This document shows positions 1-8,173 of a stretch of DNA of 35,119 nt, piece after piece. Both the position numbers and the translations under genes were made by a program. Where the stretch lies: contig NZ_DYXM01000246.1 in the NCBI RefSeq assembly GCF_020742175.1, forward strand, positions 1 to 35,119. Reading direction: 5' to 3'. The notes beneath the pieces are model-generated. The model saw nothing but the letters and a program-made list of their open reading frames with translations, was not told where the DNA came from and did not search any database. The DNA comes from Dietzia timorensis (GTDB lineage Bacteria; Actinomycetota; Actinomycetes; Mycobacteriales; Mycobacteriaceae). Every line of letters starts with the position of its first letter. Within the stretch, counting starts at the first letter, position 1.

Positions 1-329
1 ATGTGTTCCGCGACCTCGCCCGGGTCGGCGACTCCGCAGATCGCGACATCGATGGGGCCGACCTCGGTGCCGCGGGACCCACCGACGAACTTCGCCGCAG
101 ATTCGACGATCCGGTGGACGACGTCGAAACCGTGCTCCGGTATCGACGGGCACCCGGCGGTCACCACGATGGCACGCAGCGACCTCGAATGGGCCTTCTG
201 CCGAGTCCAGGCCAGTTCGGCCGAACGATCGGGACCGGCGACGTCAATCCGCGCCGTGGTTCCGGGCCGGAGCGAGAGAAGCCGCACATCGACCGATTCA
301 AGTTCGGTCACGTCTTCAAGCTGTGGCAT
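1..329 (-). CDS. Hypothetical protein, partial (C-terminus beyond window)
   Basis: An open minus-strand frame begins at an ATG 15 bases after the argC stop and runs without a stop to the window edge, giving at least 109 residues. It starts MPQLEDVTELESVDVRLLSL and later has an alternating hydrophobic stretch (SLRAIVVTAGCPSI) that could be a beta strand followed by a loop. A weak purine-rich stretch (ggcgggg) lies just upstream. I do not recognise the family. In most actinobacteria argJ directly follows argC, but this sequence does not look like the ArgJ N-terminus. The tight spacing suggests co-transcription with argC. The plus-strand frames over the same bases look like antisense shadows. 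Confidence 0.55.
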   Translation of the reverse strand, partial: MPQLEDVTELESVDVRLLSLRPGTTARIDVAGPDRSAELAWTRQKAHSRSLRAIVVTAGCPSIPEHGFDVVHRIVESAAKFVGGSRGTEVGPIDVAICGVADPGEVAEH

Positions 330-344
330 ATGCCGCACCCCGCC

Positions 345-1379
345 CTACGGCGCGAGGCCGACGAGCGGAAGACCGGCCGCCTCCTCGAGCCCGAGCGCGA
401 TGTTCATCGACTGAATCGCCCCGCCGGCCGTGCCCTTGGCGAGGTTGTCGATGGCCGAGGTGATGATCGCCGTCCCGGCTGTCGAGTCCACCTCGACGCC
501 GATCTGCACGCAGTTGGAGCCGAGCACGTTCGCCGTCATGGGCTGTTGGCCCGCAGGAAGAACATGAACGAACGGCTCCTCGGCGTACGCCTCGACATAG
601 GCCGCACGGATTTCCTCGGCCGAATGGGTCGTGGGAATGACGGCGGTCGTGAGGATCCCCCGCGCCATCGGCGCGAGCACCGGAGTGAACGAGATCTTGA
701 GCGAGGAGTCCGTAAGCCAGCCGAGATTCTGCGTGATCTCCGGGATGTGACGGTGCACGGCGACGCCGTAGGCCTTCACGGAACCGTGCACCTCCGCGTG
801 AAGCATGGGAACCTTTGCGGCCTTACCGGCGCCCGAACTGCCGGTGACGGACACGATGGTGATCTGCTCGCCGAACAGGCCACCCGCAACGCCCGGCATG
901 AGCGCGAGGGTCGCACCCGTGGGGAAACACCCCGGGACCGCGATTTTCTTGGTGTTGGCGAGCTTCTCGCGCTGACCGGGAAGCTCGGGAAGGCCGTAGG
1001 GCCACGTCCCAGCGTGCTCGGTGCCGTAGTACTTCTCCCAATCCCCCGAGTCCGCGAGACGGTGGTCGGCGCCGAGGTCGACGACGAGGATGTTCTCCGA
1101 CAGCTGAGCGGCGATCTCTCCCGAATGCCCGTGCGGCAGACCGAGGAAGACGACATCGTGCTTCGCGAGGATCTCCGGGGTGGTCTCCTCGAGCACCCGA
1201 TCCGCGAGCGGGATGAGATGCGGATGCGAATCGCCGAGGCGCTGGCCGGCGTTGGAGTTCGCCGTAAGCGAGCCGATCTCGATGCTGCCGTCTCGGACCC
1301 CGGGGTGGTCCAGGAGAAGGCGGAGGAGCTCCCCTCCGGCGTATCCCGATGCTCCGGCAACTGCAATTGAAATCGTCAT
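345..1379 (-). CDS. argC: N-acetyl-gamma-glutamyl-phosphate reductase
   Basis: This 344-residue protein catalyses the NADPH-dependent reduction of N-acetyl-glutamyl-5-phosphate to the semialdehyde, the third step of arginine synthesis in the cytoplasm. The N-terminus carries the Rossmann motif GASGYAGGELLR. The catalytic cysteine sits in VPGCFPTGATLAL, and the dimerisation-domain HRHIPEI motif is present. Length is normal for the family. I chose the ATG giving MTISIAVAGASG; an upstream in-frame ATG would add only five residues and run into the AT-rich promoter region. The gene follows thiD after 68 bases that hold a striking AT-rich repeat, so it may have its own arginine-responsive promoter. 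Confidence 0.95.
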   Translation of the reverse strand: MTISIAVAGASGYAGGELLRLLLDHPGVRDGSIEIGSLTANSNAGQRLGDSHPHLIPLADRVLEETTPEILAKHDVVFLGLPHGHSGEIAAQLSENILVVDLGADHRLADSGDWEKYYGTEHAGTWPYGLPELPGQREKLANTKKIAVPGCFPTGATLALMPGVAGGLFGEQITIVSVTGSSGAGKAAKVPMLHAEVHGSVKAYGVAVHRHIPEITQNLGWLTDSSLKISFTPVLAPMARGILTTAVIPTTHSAEEIRAAYVEAYAEEPFVHVLPAGQQPMTANVLGSNCVQIGVEVDSTAGTAIITSAIDNLAKGTAGGAIQSMNIALGLEEAAGLPLVGLAP

Positions 1380-1390
1380 GCGCCCACTGT

Positions 1391-1426
1391 GCAATATTTT
1401 ACGTAATTTTGCAACTACTTACGTTT
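1391..1426 (-). promoter_or_regulatory. AT-rich direct repeat upstream of argC, candidate ArgR operator/promoter
   Basis: Two related 16-base units, GCAAtattTTACGTaa at 1391 and GCAActacTTACGTtt at 1411, lie exactly 20 bases apart in an AT-rich island inside GC-rich DNA. Their position directly before argC and the two-helical-turn spacing suit a pair of operator half-sites such as ARG boxes, although the match to a known ARG consensus is only loose. On the minus strand the TAAAAT at 1401-1396 could be a -10 element, giving a very short leader before the argC ATG. The regulator identity is inference. Confidence 0.4.
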
Positions 1427-1447
1427 AGTGTGTGGCGCGGTCCGCCG

Positions 1448-2296
1448 TCATGCGTGGAGGTACCAGTTGTGGTCGAGAGGCCCGCTCCCCTTGCCGACGT
1501 CCAGATCCAGGCCGCCGAGGAGCGCGCCGTCCATCCATGGCCGCACACGGGCGTAGGCCTGTTGCCAGTCCTCGCTGATGACCCGCGCCGTGGCGAGGGC
1601 GGAGGACATCGAGCATCCCGTGCCGTGGGTGTGAGGGGTCTCTACACGTGTAAAGGGAAGCTCGACGACACTGAGCTCTCCCCCGGTGGTGGTGACGAGG
1701 ATGTCGGCGTGGCTGGCGTCCTCGAGGTCGCCGGTCGTGGCGAGCACCGCGACGCCGAGTTCCTCATGCGCCTTCGTCGCCTGCCGGACGACGTCATCGA
1801 TTCCCGGCGCGGTGTCCTCCCCCGCCAGGATGCCGAGCTCGGGCACGTTCGGGGTGACGATCGAGACGCTCCGCGCGAGCTCGACAAGCGCCACCGTGGC
1901 GTCGTCTGTGGAAAGCTTCCCGCCGGTCGTGGCGACCATGACGGGATCCATGACGACGATCGGCGGGCGCTCGGACTCGAGCCATGCCGCCACGGTGCGG
2001 ACGGTGTCGGCCTCGCCGAGCATGCCGATCTTCACCGCGTCGATGATGACATCCGCGGAGATCGACTCGAGCTGGGCCAGCAGCACCTCCACGGGCTGTG
2101 GGTACACGCCCTGGACGCCGGTGGTGTTCTGAGCGGTGATCGACGTGATCGCGCCCATGCCATAACCACCCATGGCGGAGATCGCCTTGAGATCGGCGAA
2201 CAGCCCCGCACCACCCGTGGGATCGGTGCCCGCGATGGACAACACCCTCGGTACGAGCGCGGTGCCGGCCGTTTCGGCGTTCGCGGGCTCAGCCAC
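1448..2296 (-). CDS. thiD: Hydroxymethylpyrimidine / phosphomethylpyrimidine kinase
   Basis: This 282-residue ribokinase-fold enzyme phosphorylates HMP and HMP-phosphate to HMP-PP for thiamine diphosphate synthesis. Visible motifs are the N-terminal SIAGTDPTGGAGLFADLK (substrate loop), the MDPVMVATTGG segment and the C-terminal HTHGTGCSMSSAL, which holds the anion hole and catalytic cysteine typical of ThiD. The GTG start lies 8 bases inside the end of pheT, so translation is probably coupled to the synthetase genes. Neither the pheT-thiD overlap nor its place between pheT and argC is part of the usual pheST-arg order. No TPP riboswitch is visible nearby, which fits expression from the pheST transcript. 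Confidence 0.93.
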   Translation of the reverse strand: MAEPANAETAGTALVPRVLSIAGTDPTGGAGLFADLKAISAMGGYGMGAITSITAQNTTGVQGVYPQPVEVLLAQLESISADVIIDAVKIGMLGEADTVRTVAAWLESERPPIVVMDPVMVATTGGKLSTDDATVALVELARSVSIVTPNVPELGILAGEDTAPGIDDVVRQATKAHEELGVAVLATTGDLEDASHADILVTTTGGELSVVELPFTRVETPHTHGTGCSMSSALATARVISEDWQQAYARVRPWMDGALLGGLDLDVGKGSGPLDHNWYLHA

Positions 2297-4778
2297 GAAG
2301 GACCGCCCCCACCTTGTCGCCTGCCGCGCGGACTGCCGCGTCGCGCATCTCGCTTGCTTCGTCCTCGGTGAGCGTGCGGTCCGGGGCGCGGAAACTCAGC
2401 GCATATGCGAGCGACTTCTTGCCCTCGCCGACCTGCGCGCCGGTGAAGACATCGAAGAGTTCAACGCTCTCGCACAGCTTCCCCGCGCCGTCCGCGAGCG
2501 CGTCTCGCACGGCCGAGGACGGCACATCCGAATCGACGACGACCGCGACGTCCTGCAGAACCGCGGGATAGGCGGAGATCTCCGGCGCCGGGAGCACCTC
2601 GCCCACGCCGAGCTCGGTGAGGTTGATCTCCATTGCGCTCGTGCGCTTCGGCAGCTCCAAACGTTCCAGCACGGCAGGGTGCAGCTCGCCGGCGTGGCCG
2701 ACGACGCGCTCGCCGCGTTCGTCGCGCACGACGATCTCCGCGCAGCGGCCGGGATGCCAGGGCGCGTATTGCGCCGCACGGATCTCGATGTCGACGCCGG
2801 CGCCGCGCGCGACCTCTCGCGCGGCCTCCACCGCGTCGAGGGCGTCCGCGACGCGCCCCGCTCCCCAGTGCCCGGCCGGCGCGCGCTCGCCGGAGTACAG
2901 GGTCGCCACATACAGCGGCTGATAAGGCAGCGAGCCGTTCAGCTCTTCGATCTCTGCGTTCGATGGCCGCGCCGAAACGTCGAACACGTCGATTCTGCGC
3001 GTCTCGGGCGTGCGTTGGGTGACCTGCGAAATGGAGAACATCGACAGCGAGCGGCGGCCGCGCGCGAGGTTACGGCGTGCGACGTCAACAAGCGGTGGCA
3101 AAAGGGTCGTCGCGAGATGCGCCTGCTCGGCATCGAGCGGATTAAGTAGCTCCATGGTGTTGCGTCGCGGGTCGTCGGCGTCGAGGCCGAAGGCGTCGAA
3201 CACCGAGGGGTTGAGGAACGGGAACGCGATGACCTCGACGTGGCCCGTGTACGCGAGGGCGTGCCCGATCGCGCGGCGGGAGCGCTGAGCGGCCGTGAGT
3301 CCGCGGCCCGACGGTGCCTGCGGCAGAATCGATGGGATCGATTCGAGCCCCTCCAGGCGCAACACCTCCTCGACGAGATCGGCGTTCATCGTCAGGTCCG
3401 TCCGCCAGGACGGCGGGGTCACCGAGAGGACTCCTTCGTCGCCCGCGACGACCTCGCAGCCGATCTGTCGCAGCCGCCGCTCGGACGTTCCCTTCGGGTA
3501 GCCCACACCGGCCACCTCGTCGGGGCGCGCCGCCGGGAACTCGATCGTCGGCATTTCCGGGACGCCGCCGATATCGGTGAGTGTGGGTTCGACGCTGCCA
3601 CCTGCGATCTCGGCGAGGAGGGTGGCTGCTCGGTCGAGCGCGGCGATGGTGATCCCGGGGTCGACGGACCGCTCGTAGCGCTTGCCCGCCTCACTGGGGA
3701 GCTTGTGCCGACGGATCGTGCGGAAGACGTGCAGCGGCTCCCATACCGCGGCCTCGAGTAGTACGTTCGTCGTGTCGCCCGCGACCTCGGTGTCGGCGCC
3801 GCCCATGACGCCGGCGAGCGAGATCGGTCCGCGGTCGTCGCAGATCACGACGTCGCCGGAATCGAGCGTGCGAGTCTGGTCGTCGAGCGTGACGAGCTTC
3901 TCACCGGAGCGGGCGAAGCGCACGTGCAGCCCGCCCTGCAGGGTGTCCGCATCGAAGGCGTGCATCGGGTGGCCGAGCTCGAGCATCACATAGTTCGTGA
4001 CGTCGACCGCCGGGGAGATCGGGCGGATGCCCGAGGTGAGCAGTCGCTTGACCATCCACCACGGCGTCCGGGCGCGCGCATCGATTCCGGTGACCTTTCG
4101 CGCGGCGAACCGCACGGTGTCGGCGTCCTCGTCGATGCGGACGGGCCATGCCTCTTCGGCGTCGCCGAGACCAAGCTCGCCGGCGGGCTCGGTGAATTCG
4201 AGATCGAAGCCACAGGCCAATTCGCGGGCAAGGCCTCGCGCGGAGAAGCAATAGCCGCGATCCGGAGTGATATTGAGTTCGATGACCGTGTCGTCGAGAC
4301 CGAGCACATCCACCGCGGAGTCGCCGGGCTCGCCGGTGCCTTCCCGGAGGGTGATGATCCCGCTGTGGTCGTTGCCGATGCCGAGTTCCTTCGCCGAGGC
4401 GATCATCCCGGCGCTCGGCTTGCCGTAGGTCACGCGCTCGCCGATCTCGAAGTTCCCGGGCAATACGGTACCCGGCAGCGCGACCACCACGAGGTCTCCC
4501 TCGGCGAAGTTGCGTGCACCGCACACGATCTCCTGCGGCGCGTCGTTACCCACGTCGACGTGGCAGAAGCGGATCGGCTTCTTGAAGCCCTCAAGCTCCT
4601 CGATCGACTGCACGCGCCCGATGACGAGCGGGCCGGTGGTCTCCGGCAGCGCTTCGGGTTCGCCCTCGACCTCAAGCCCGACGGAGACGAATCCGGCGTC
4701 GAGCTCCGCTGCACTCACGGACCAACCTTCGTTGGCTCGCTGCAGGATTTCCGTCAGCCAGGACTGTGCGATCTGCAC
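2289..4778 (-). CDS. pheT: Phenylalanine--tRNA ligase, beta subunit
   Basis: The beta subunit (829 residues) pairs with PheS as an alpha2-beta2 enzyme charging tRNA-Phe. In order one sees the N-terminal segment MQIAQSWL, the EMAP/OB tRNA-binding domain at about 44-150 (IVCGARNF, GKPSAGMI), the B3/B4 editing domain at about 200-390 (GHPMHAFDADTL, SLAGVMGG), the B5 domain near 400-475, the catalytic-like core, and the C-terminal FDX-ACB anticodon domain from about 735 (ISAYPAVLQDVAVVVD, DRTLTEDE). The start is GTG with a GAAAGGCGGG stretch upstream. It lies 60 bases after pheS and overlaps thiD by 8 bases. Confidence 0.97.
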   Translation of the reverse strand: MQIAQSWLTEILQRANEGWSVSAAELDAGFVSVGLEVEGEPEALPETTGPLVIGRVQSIEELEGFKKPIRFCHVDVGNDAPQEIVCGARNFAEGDLVVVALPGTVLPGNFEIGERVTYGKPSAGMIASAKELGIGNDHSGIITLREGTGEPGDSAVDVLGLDDTVIELNITPDRGYCFSARGLARELACGFDLEFTEPAGELGLGDAEEAWPVRIDEDADTVRFAARKVTGIDARARTPWWMVKRLLTSGIRPISPAVDVTNYVMLELGHPMHAFDADTLQGGLHVRFARSGEKLVTLDDQTRTLDSGDVVICDDRGPISLAGVMGGADTEVAGDTTNVLLEAAVWEPLHVFRTIRRHKLPSEAGKRYERSVDPGITIAALDRAATLLAEIAGGSVEPTLTDIGGVPEMPTIEFPAARPDEVAGVGYPKGTSERRLRQIGCEVVAGDEGVLSVTPPSWRTDLTMNADLVEEVLRLEGLESIPSILPQAPSGRGLTAAQRSRRAIGHALAYTGHVEVIAFPFLNPSVFDAFGLDADDPRRNTMELLNPLDAEQAHLATTLLPPLVDVARRNLARGRRSLSMFSISQVTQRTPETRRIDVFDVSARPSNAEIEELNGSLPYQPLYVATLYSGERAPAGHWGAGRVADALDAVEAAREVARGAGVDIEIRAAQYAPWHPGRCAEIVVRDERGERVVGHAGELHPAVLERLELPKRTSAMEINLTELGVGEVLPAPEISAYPAVLQDVAVVVDSDVPSSAVRDALADGAGKLCESVELFDVFTGAQVGEGKKSLAYALSFRAPDRTLTEDEASEMRDAAVRAAGDKVGAVLRG

Positions 4779-4838
4779 GGTGGGTGCCCGCCTTTCGCTT
4801 CGGTGGGTGGTTTTGGATCAGTTATGACGTCGGAGGCG

Positions 4839-5894
4839 CTAGGCGCGCACGCCGAACGGGAGCGAGAAGCGGACGTCGCCTTCGATAATGTCGCGCATGT
4901 CCGAGATTCCGTTGCGGAACTGCAGGGTGCGCTCGAGTCCCATGCCGAAGGCGAATCCGGAGTAGACCTCGGGGTCGACGCCGCACGCGGTGAGCACGTT
5001 CGGGTTGACCATGCCGCAGCCACCCCATTCGACCCAGCCGGCGCCGCCCTTCTTGTTCGGGAACCACACGTCGACCTCGGCGCTCGGTTCGGTGAACGGG
5101 AAGTAGTTCGGACGCATGCGCGTGCGCGAATCGGGGCCGAACATGGCGCGGGCGAGGTGATCGAGCGTGCCGCGCAGGTGCGCCAGCGTCAGACCCTTGT
5201 CGACCGCTAGTCCTTCGACCTGGTTGAAGACCGGGGTATGCGTCGAGTCGATCTCGTCGGTGCGGAACACCCGGCCTGGGCAGGCGACGTAGATCGGCGG
5301 CTCATGATGGAGCATCGTGCGGATCTGTACAGGCGAGGTGTGGGTGCGCAGCACCTGGCGGCTGTCCTCCGGGGCCACGTGGAAGGTGTCCTGCAGCGTG
5401 CGCGCGGGGTGGTCGGGAAGGAAGTTGAGCGCGTCGAAGTTGTAATACTCGCTCTCGACCTCCGGACCTTCGGCGATCTCCCAGCCCATCGCGACGAACA
5501 CGTCGGCCACCTGCTCGGAGATGATCGTCACGGGGTGCTGGGCGCCGCGCGGTGCGCGGGCGGACGGCACGGTGAGGTCGAGGGTCTCGGCGACGAGTAC
5601 GGCCGCGTCACGTTCGGCGAGGAGAGTCTCGTGGCGCTCGTCGAATGCCTGCTGGGCGCGCTGACGCGCGGCGTTGACCGCTTTGCCTGCTGCCGCCTTC
5701 TGTTCCTTGGGCAGAGAGCCAAGCGAACGCCGGCTGAGCGCGATGGGGCTCTTGTCGCCGAGGTGGTCGGACTTGGCTGCGGCGAGCTCCTCGAGGTCTC
5801 CAGCCGCCGCGAACGCCGCAGCCGCGGCCTCCGCGTGCGCGTTCAACGAGTCCTCGGACACCTCGATGTTCTCGGGCGCTCGGTCACCTGCCAC
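4839..5894 (-). CDS. pheS: Phenylalanine--tRNA ligase, alpha subunit
   Basis: This 351-residue class II synthetase subunit carries the catalytic site. The N-terminal 100 residues form the usual Ala-rich coiled coil that contacts tRNA. The core shows HPVTIISEQ, EVESEYYNFDALN, the motif-2 region TSPVQIRTM and the motif-3 region GMGLERTLQFRNGI. Length is normal. I chose the GTG start giving MAGDRAPENIE because an AGGGAG sits 9-10 bases upstream and it fits the usual N-terminal length. The 92 bases before it contain TATCTA as a weak -10 candidate but no T-box or obvious attenuator hairpin. pheT follows on the same strand. Confidence 0.97.
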   Translation of the reverse strand: MAGDRAPENIEVSEDSLNAHAEAAAAAFAAAGDLEELAAAKSDHLGDKSPIALSRRSLGSLPKEQKAAAGKAVNAARQRAQQAFDERHETLLAERDAAVLVAETLDLTVPSARAPRGAQHPVTIISEQVADVFVAMGWEIAEGPEVESEYYNFDALNFLPDHPARTLQDTFHVAPEDSRQVLRTHTSPVQIRTMLHHEPPIYVACPGRVFRTDEIDSTHTPVFNQVEGLAVDKGLTLAHLRGTLDHLARAMFGPDSRTRMRPNYFPFTEPSAEVDVWFPNKKGGAGWVEWGGCGMVNPNVLTACGVDPEVYSGFAFGMGLERTLQFRNGISDMRDIIEGDVRFSLPFGVRA

Positions 5895-5986
5895 GGTCGT
5901 CCACTCCCTTTCGGCGTACTCCGCCCTCGCGCAATTCGCCGTGCGAAGGCCCTAGATAGTGTCCCAGAGTAATGGATGCGGGGCAT

Positions 5987-6841
5987 CTATCCCGCAGGTG
6001 GATGTGCGATCGCGCTGGAGTGGAGGCAGATCGCCGCTGCGGTGGCGATGTTGAGGCTCTCGGCCCGGCCGCGCAGCGGGATACGCACCCGCGCATCCGC
6101 CGCGTCGCGAAGCTCCGGAGCGACGCCGTGCGCCTCGTTGCCGAATACCCACGCCGTGGGCGCCGACAGCAAGGCGTGGCCCTCGGGCGTGGTGATGTCG
6201 ATGTCGCCGTCTCCGGTGGCCACGAGAAGCTCAAGCCCCGCGTCCGACGCGCGCGAGGCGACATCGGCGACCTGGATACCCCGCACTACGGGCATGTGGA
6301 ACACGCTGCCTGCCGAGGCGCGCACGGCCTTGGGCCCCTCCGGGTCGGCGGAGTCCGAGGTGAGCCACACCTGGTCTGCGCCGAGCGCGTCCGCTGCTCT
6401 GATGAGGGTGCCGACGTTACCCGGTTCCGCCAAGGCCTGCCCGATCGCGACGATCCGCGGTCGCGTCCCTGCGCCGACGTCCGTGGTAGGCACGGAGGCG
6501 TCGTGGACGATGGACCGGCAGAGGGCGACGATCCCCGGCGGGGTCACGGTCGCGGACAGCCCCGACATCGCCCGCTCTGTGACGGCGGACAGCGTGATCC
6601 CTGCATGGGACACTGCGCCGACGAGTGCGCCGAAGCGATCGAGCGCGTCCGGCGTCATAAATACTTCTTTTGCCACTCCCGCGCCGAGCGCGGCCTCGAC
6701 CGAATTGGCGCCCTCCGCGAGGAAGGCGCCGGCCTTGCGGCGGGCGGCGGCGCGGTGGAGTTTGGATGCAGAAACGACCCGCGGAGTCCGTTCGGTGAAC
6801 GGGTCCGCGGGTCGTCCGCTGGAGTTCGATGCCATGGGCAC
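5987..6841 (-). CDS. SpoU-type 23S rRNA 2'-O-ribose methyltransferase (TsnR/RlmB-like)
   Basis: This 284-residue protein belongs to the SPOUT trefoil-knot methyltransferases that use SAM to methylate a ribose 2'-OH in rRNA. Motif 1 is seen as AEPGNVGTLIRAADALGAD, motif 2 as WVFGNEAHGVAPEL and motif 3 as IPLRGRAESLNIATAAAI, which forms the knot and SAM pocket. The N-terminal part (ASKLHRAAARRKAGAFLAEG) is the usual RNA-binding SpoU_sub_bind-like domain. It follows rplT on the same strand, the same place as tsnR in M. tuberculosis. Start is GTG at 6841, with an ATG two codons later as an alternative. The exact modified nucleotide cannot be told from sequence. Confidence 0.9.
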   Translation of the reverse strand: MPMASNSSGRPADPFTERTPRVVSASKLHRAAARRKAGAFLAEGANSVEAALGAGVAKEVFMTPDALDRFGALVGAVSHAGITLSAVTERAMSGLSATVTPPGIVALCRSIVHDASVPTTDVGAGTRPRIVAIGQALAEPGNVGTLIRAADALGADQVWLTSDSADPEGPKAVRASAGSVFHMPVVRGIQVADVASRASDAGLELLVATGDGDIDITTPEGHALLSAPTAWVFGNEAHGVAPELRDAADARVRIPLRGRAESLNIATAAAICLHSSAIAHPPAG

Positions 6842-6867
6842 TCGACCGTCGTTACGCCGTGTTGGCG

Positions 6868-7248
6868 TTACGCAGCCGGCGCGTTGACGTCGGAGGGAAG
6901 CGCCTTCTTGGCGGTCTCGACGAGCGCGGTGAACGCGGCCGGGTCCGACACGGCGATCTCGGCGAGAACCTTGCGGTCGACCTCGACGCCGGCGGCCTTG
7001 AGACCCTGGATGAAGCGGTTGTAGGTCATGTCGTTGGAGCGCGCAGCGGCGTTGATTCGCTGGATCCAGAGCTTACGGAAGTCGCCCTTGCGCTGACGAC
7101 GATCCCGGTAGCTGTAGGTCATCGAGTGGAGCATCTGCTCCTTGGCCTTGCGGTACAGGCGCGAACGCTGACCGCGGTAGCCCTTGGTCGACTCGAGAAC
7201 TGTACGACGCTTCTTCTGGGCGTTGACCGCCCGCTTTACACGTGCCAC
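6868..7248 (-). CDS. rplT: 50S ribosomal protein L20
   Basis: L20 (126 residues) binds 23S rRNA early in 50S assembly. It starts with the invariant MARVKRAVNAQKKRRTVL and has the conserved helical core YRGQRSRLYRKAKEQ and RDRRQRKGDFRKLWI. The GTG start is preceded by an AAGGAA ribosome-binding site. It is the third gene of the standard infC-rpmI-rplT order, 74 bases after rpmI, and the SpoU methyltransferase follows within 30 bases. Confidence 0.98.
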   Translation of the reverse strand: MARVKRAVNAQKKRRTVLESTKGYRGQRSRLYRKAKEQMLHSMTYSYRDRRQRKGDFRKLWIQRINAAARSNDMTYNRFIQGLKAAGVEVDRKVLAEIAVSDPAAFTALVETAKKALPSDVNAPAA

Positions 7249-7322
7249 GGGTAATTCCTTTTCTTACGGGGCCGGCGCCCTTCGAGGCTGCGCGGCCGGA
7301 ATGTTCTTGAAGCGGCCGGTTC

Positions 7323-7517
7323 TTACTGGCCGAGAAGCTTGTTGATGCGAGGAGCGTCGGCGTCTGCGACGGCCGTGCGTCCGTCCAGGCGACGGGTGCG
7401 CTTGGTCGGCTTCTTCTCCATGATGTGGCGACGGTTGGCCTGCTGGCGGACGAGCTTGCCCTTACCTGTCTTACGGAAGCGCTTGGCGGTGCCCTTGTGG
7501 GTCTTCATCTTCGGCAT
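7323..7517 (-). CDS. rpmI: 50S ribosomal protein L35
   Basis: L35 is a 64-residue, very basic 50S protein. The sequence MPKMKTHKGTAKRFRKTGKG and the C-terminal INKLLG are diagnostic. The ATG is preceded by AAAGGA at good spacing. It lies 65 bases downstream of infC and 74 upstream of rplT. Confidence 0.98.
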   Translation of the reverse strand: MPKMKTHKGTAKRFRKTGKGKLVRQQANRRHIMEKKPTKRTRRLDGRTAVADADAPRINKLLGQ

Positions 7518-7582
7518 TGGAAATCCTTTGACACTCTTGCTGGGCGCCCGCCACTGGTGCGGGCGCTTTCGGTTTGGGCGCG

Positions 7583-8173
7583 CTACTGCGCGTCGGACTC
7601 GGTCGTCTTGTTGCTGCTATTGCCGCGGGACTTCGCGTCCTGCGCCTTCGCACGGGTCTTCTGCCCGCGGTGGGGGGCGACGACCATCGTCATATTGCGA
7701 CCGTCCTGCTTGGCGTTCGTCTCGACAAAGCCGTAGTCGACAATGTCGTCGGCGAGACGCTGCAGGAGACGGAATCCGAGCTCCGGACGCGACTGCTCGC
7801 GTCCGCGGAACATGATCGTGACTTTGACCTTCGAGCCCTTTTCAAGGAAACGAACGACGTTTCCCTTTTTGGTCTCGTAGTCGTGGTCGTCGATCTTCGG
7901 GCGAAGCTTCTGCTCCTTGACCACGGTCTGCTGCTGGTTCTTACGAGCCTCGCGCGCCTTCTGCGCTGCCTCGTACTGGAACTTGCCGTGGTCCATGATC
8001 TTGGCCACCGGGGGGCGTGCATTCGGTGCAACCTCGACGAGGTCGAGGTCAGCTTCGTAAGCCAGACGCAGGGCGTCTTCTACGCGAACAATTCCGACCT
8101 GTTCGCCTCCCGGACCCACAAGACGGACCTCGGGGACGCGGATTCGTTCGTTAATGCGGGCTTCGTTGCTGAT
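7583..8173 (-). CDS. infC: Translation initiation factor IF-3, AUC start codon
   Basis: IF-3 binds the 30S subunit, blocks subunit joining and proofreads the start codon. The encoded protein is 196 residues counting the initiator. It has the N-domain (RINERIRVPEVRLVGPGGEQ), the lysine-rich linker and the C-domain (KVTIMFRGREQSRPELG). The conserved N-terminus ISNEARIN begins at an ATC codon, and an in-frame TGA stop lies three codons upstream with no ATG, GTG or TTG between. An AGGAGG sits four bases before the ATC. Initiation at AUC is therefore the best reading and would allow IF-3 autoregulation as with the AUU start of E. coli infC. A downstream GTG at 8119 would delete 18 conserved residues. 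The C-terminal tail is Lys/Ser/Asn-rich. Confidence 0.93.
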   Translation of the reverse strand: MSNEARINERIRVPEVRLVGPGGEQVGIVRVEDALRLAYEADLDLVEVAPNARPPVAKIMDHGKFQYEAAQKAREARKNQQQTVVKEQKLRPKIDDHDYETKKGNVVRFLEKGSKVKVTIMFRGREQSRPELGFRLLQRLADDIVDYGFVETNAKQDGRNMTMVVAPHRGQKTRAKAQDAKSRGNSSNKTTESDAQ

